Part shown: one piece after another, positions 61,940 through 64,000 of the stretch | Position numbering within the stretch: the stretch's first letter is position 1 | Layout of the letters: each line of letters opens with the position of its first letter | Assembly (NCBI RefSeq): GCF_900105145.1 | Contig: NZ_LT629752.1 | Coordinates: 1,336,001-1,400,000, forward strand | Length of the DNA stretch: 64,000 bases | Direction: 5' to 3' | Source of the DNA: Polaribacter sp. KT25b | Lineage (GTDB): Bacteria; Bacteroidota; Bacteroidia; Flavobacteriales; Flavobacteriaceae | Made by a program: the position numbers and the translations under genes | The notes under the pieces: model-generated | Database searches by the model: none | The model's input: the letters and a program-made list of their open reading frames with translations, nothing else | Told to the model about the DNA's origin: nothing

Positions 61940-62845
61940 TTATTTTTTTACAAATTCAACAATTGTTGTAATTAGTTTTTCTGATAAAGGAAAATTAGCT
62001 GAATAATAAGAAGCTAAATTGTCTTCCTCTTTTTCTATGTTTTTTAAAACGTGATTCATATTTTTAATAATAACCAATTCTGCATTTGGTTTTGCATTTT
62101 TCAAGTTTTCTGCATCTTCAATTTTAACTTGTAAATCTTTATCGCCATTTATAATTAAAGTAGGAATCGTAATTTTTTTAATTTCTTCTGTAGGATTTAT
62201 TTGCATCCATTCGTATAAAAATTCTTGATTTTGTTTTGCAAAAATACTGATCAAAAACGGATTTACAGTTTCAATTTTTCCTTTCGCTTTTAAAGTGTCA
62301 AATTGCTGTTGAGCAGCTTCTCCTAAAGTAGGATTATTTTTACCAATTTGTTTTACAATCGTTTTATCAATCGTTTCTCCGGCACCTGCAAGAGAAATAT
62401 ATTTATCAATATTTTTTGACGCCAACATAGCAATTAAAGAACCTTGACTATGACCAATTAACGTGATTTTTGTAAAACGTTTGTCTTTTTTAAAATGATT
62501 TACAATTACATCAATATCTAAGGCAAAATCAGTAAATTTTGTATCTTTTAAATACTTGCTATTATTTTTATTGGCTGTTCTCTTATCAAAACTAAAAAAA
62601 GCGATGTTTTCTTTGTTAACTGCTTCTCTAAATTGTTGAATATAATTTGGTTGATTTCCGTTTCTATCAACAACACCAGAACCGTGAACCCAAATAATTA
62701 AAGGTGCATTTTCCTCAGAGAAAGTTAAAGTTCCAGGAAGTTCAATTGCATCGTTCTTAATTGTAATTTCTTCGGATTTTATTTGCCCGAAAGAAACTAA
62801 AATTCCGAAAATGGAAACGATTAGGTAGGTAATAACTCGTATCAT
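61940..62845 (-). CDS. Exported alpha/beta hydrolase
   Basis: 301 residues with signal peptide (1-20, YLIVSIFGILVSFGQ). Oxyanion strand LIIWVHGSGVVDRNG, nucleophile elbow LIGHSQGSLIAM (GxSxG, Ser near 137), acidic residue in INGDKDLQVK, and His in KNMNHVLKN. It is probably periplasmic; the substrate is unknown, perhaps an ester or short peptide. Its start overlaps the preceding gene by 4 bp and the following gene starts 1 bp after its stop. Confidence 0.88.
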   Translation of the reverse strand: MIRVITYLIVSIFGILVSFGQIKSEEITIKNDAIELPGTLTFSEENAPLIIWVHGSGVVDRNGNQPNYIQQFREAVNKENIAFFSFDKRTANKNNSKYLKDTKFTDFALDIDVIVNHFKKDKRFTKITLIGHSQGSLIAMLASKNIDKYISLAGAGETIDKTIVKQIGKNNPTLGEAAQQQFDTLKAKGKIETVNPFLISIFAKQNQEFLYEWMQINPTEEIKKITIPTLIINGDKDLQVKIEDAENLKNAKPNAELVIIKNMNHVLKNIEKEEDNLASYYSANFPLSEKLITTIVEFVKK

Positions 62846-63366
62846 ATTATTTTATTTTGATAGGTTTCTAAAACACTTTTTGCTTCAGCTTCTTTTAGTG
62901 TTCCTATAAGTAATTTATTTCCGTTTTTAAATTCAAGTTGAATACCAATATCACCAGAAATGTTCAATGCTTTTCCTTTGCCTTTATTGCCAAAAAAGCC
63001 ACTTCTAAAACCCCAACCACCAAATTCTGAAAGAGGTAAATAAGTTCTAACTCTTGCTGCTTTTATTTCTGACCATTTAATAGTTTTTAAAGAAAAATGA
63101 ATAGGATAAAACTGATAATGAATCCCAATTTCATCAATTTTTGTGGTTAATTTAAAGAGGAAAATCAGAATTGAAAAACACAACATTACAAAGGTGAATA
63201 CGAGTAATCCAGTATCAGACATTGGTTGATCTCCAAAAGGTTTTTTTAAAAATATTTGCTGTACAATTCCGTAAATTCCAAAACAAAGTGGACCAATAAG
63301 AGCAATTATCAGAATAATTATTAGCCAACTTTGCGTAAAACGTTGTTCTTCTTTAAATACTTTCAT
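62842..63366 (-). CDS. Membrane protein with a PH-like C-terminal domain
   Basis: 174 residues: two hydrophobic segments (about 14-37 and 53-72), then a beta-rich domain (about 75-174; TTKIDEIGIHYQFYPIHF, TIKWSEIKAARVRTY, LEFKNGNKLLIGTL) that resembles bacterial PH-type domains. A Gly-rich loop GWGFRSGFFGNKGKGKA is typical of the small membrane protein group this resembles. Function is unknown. It overlaps the hydrolase gene by 4 bp and starts one base after the DUF4177 gene. Confidence 0.75.
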   Translation of the reverse strand: MKVFKEEQRFTQSWLIIILIIALIGPLCFGIYGIVQQIFLKKPFGDQPMSDTGLLVFTFVMLCFSILIFLFKLTTKIDEIGIHYQFYPIHFSLKTIKWSEIKAARVRTYLPLSEFGGWGFRSGFFGNKGKGKALNISGDIGIQLEFKNGNKLLIGTLKEAEAKSVLETYQNKII

Positions 63367-63367
63367 T

Positions 63368-63526
63368 TTAGCGGTTTTTTTCTCTTTCTAAAACAATATT
63401 TGACCAGTTTGGAGCAATATTTATTACATTCCAACCTTCTCTTGCATACTGATTTAAATTGTCTTCCATGCTTTGTAAACGATTTCTAAAACTTAATTTT
63501 GGTTGTACTACTTTATATTCTTTCAT
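63368..63526 (-). CDS. DUF4177 small protein
   Basis: 52 residues starting MKEYKVVQPKLSF, with a helix DNLNQYAREGWNVINIAP and the ending SNIVLEREKNR. This is the DUF4177 pattern (a strand with YKVV, a helix ending EGW plus hydrophobic pairs, a last strand ending in Arg). Function is not known. It is 27 bp downstream of the SPFH gene and one base upstream of the next gene in the operon. Confidence 0.8.
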   Translation of the reverse strand: MKEYKVVQPKLSFRNRLQSMEDNLNQYAREGWNVINIAPNWSNIVLEREKNR

Positions 63527-63553
63527 GTTAATTTTATTTTTTGTTAACTGAAT

Positions 63554-64000
63554 TTAATGACTTAAAGTTCCTGCATTTACAACAGGCGAAGCTTCTTTAT
63601 CTCCACATAAAATAACTAATAAATTACTAACCATTGCAGCTTTTCGTTCTTCATCAAGTTCAACAATTTGTTTTTTATTTAGTTCATTTAGCGCCATTTC
63701 TACCATTTCAACTGCACCCTGTACAATTTTATGTCTTGCAGCCACAATTGCAGTTGCTTGTTGTCTTTTTAACATAGCAGAAGCAATTTCTTGCGCGTAC
63801 GCTAAATAACCAATTCTAGCTTCTAAAACTTCAATTCCTGCAATCGATAAACGTTCGTCAATTTCTTTTTCTAAAGCTTCAGAAACTTCATTTACGCTAG
63901 AACGTAACGTAATATCTTCATCGTGGCCTTCATCAGCAAAATTATCATAAGGATACATACTAGCTAATTTTCTAACAGCTGCATCTGTTTGTACACGTAC
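63554..64000 (-). CDS. SPFH-domain (band 7) protein, C-terminal part
   Basis: The frame stays open to the window edge, so the N-terminus is missing; an internal ATG at 63958 is not the true start. Visible (148 residues): VRVQTDAAVRKLASM, EALEKEIDERLSIAGIEVLEARIGYLAYAQEIASAML and RQQATAIVAARHKIVQGAV, the SPFH strand and the long helical region, then a C-terminus ending VNAGTLSH. Such proteins form membrane-associated oligomers and scaffold membrane microdomains. It is the first visible gene of the minus-strand operon that runs down to the ribbon-helix-helix gene. Confidence 0.88.
   Translation of the reverse strand, partial: VRVQTDAAVRKLASMYPYDNFADEGHDEDITLRSSVNEVSEALEKEIDERLSIAGIEVLEARIGYLAYAQEIASAMLKRQQATAIVAARHKIVQGAVEMVEMALNELNKKQIVELDEERKAAMVSNLLVILCGDKEASPVVNAGTLSH

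Noticed and set aside
1..64000. CRISPR arrays, prophage, complete insertion sequences, rRNA or tRNA genes
   Set aside because: No spaced direct-repeat array, transposase, integrase, phage structural gene or recognisable RNA gene was seen in either strand.

Overview
The window looks like chromosomal DNA of a marine member of the Flavobacteriaceae (Bacteroidota), perhaps Polaribacter-like. The grounds are very low GC, T9SS C-terminal sorting domains, a long SecA without a zinc tail, promoters with the Bacteroidota -7 box TAnnTTTG, a zeaxanthin-type carotenoid operon, a GH81 laminarinase and an acyl-ornithine style arginine cluster. The genus is an inference; no rRNA, tRNA or CRISPR was seen.

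Layout. 1-5.0 kb: the tail of an unknown gene, a large secreted modular GH81 beta-1,3-glucanase behind repeated operator-like motifs, and a small exported protein, with three near-identical hairpin terminators between them. 5.0-11.2 kb (minus): secA, a DUF2795 protein, a cobalamin adenosyltransferase, a shortened methyltransferase relative and hutI. 11.2-14.9 kb (plus): a DinB protein, then a tight trio of GCS2 ligase, glutamine amidotransferase and ATP-grasp ligase that probably builds an unknown amide-linked product. 15.05-17.0 kb: a cassette-like accessory patch, with two unrelated genes separated by three hairpin elements. 17.1-28.5 kb: housekeeping genes (guanine deaminase, fumC, TonB-type outer membrane protein, ArsC-like protein, prfB, metalloprotease, threonine aldolase, ECF sigma factor plus membrane partner).

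28.6-33.0 kb: a CarH/LitR-type MerR regulator with a B12-binding domain sits just upstream of crtI-crtB-crtZ-lycopene cyclase. A 10-bp inverted repeat overlaps the crtI promoter, so light/B12 control of carotenoid synthesis is likely. 33.1-39.4 kb: P-type ATPase, two hydrolases, a lipoprotein phosphoesterase with an outer membrane partner, a VOC protein and a relic of the argH 3' end.

39.6-51.4 kb (minus): one arginine/proline cluster (GNAT, argG, argC, proC, argD, proA, proB, argF', argB, argE-like, argH) whose gaps are full of dispersed palindromic repeats. About 235 nt upstream of its first gene is a 24-codon ORF with seven arginine codons, five of them in the last seven codons and written as CGC/CGT in a very AT-rich region. 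This is the signature of an arginine-sensing leader peptide and is the most interesting item here.

51.7-64 kb: NAD(P)HX repair enzyme, a DUF2141 protein, a LytS-like kinase and LytTR response regulator bracketing four stand-alone 2TM-domain proteins (a fifth copy is fused to the kinase), a 5'-nucleotidase-like lipoprotein, nrnA, and a minus-strand operon with several very small genes ending in an SPFH-domain protein cut by the window edge.
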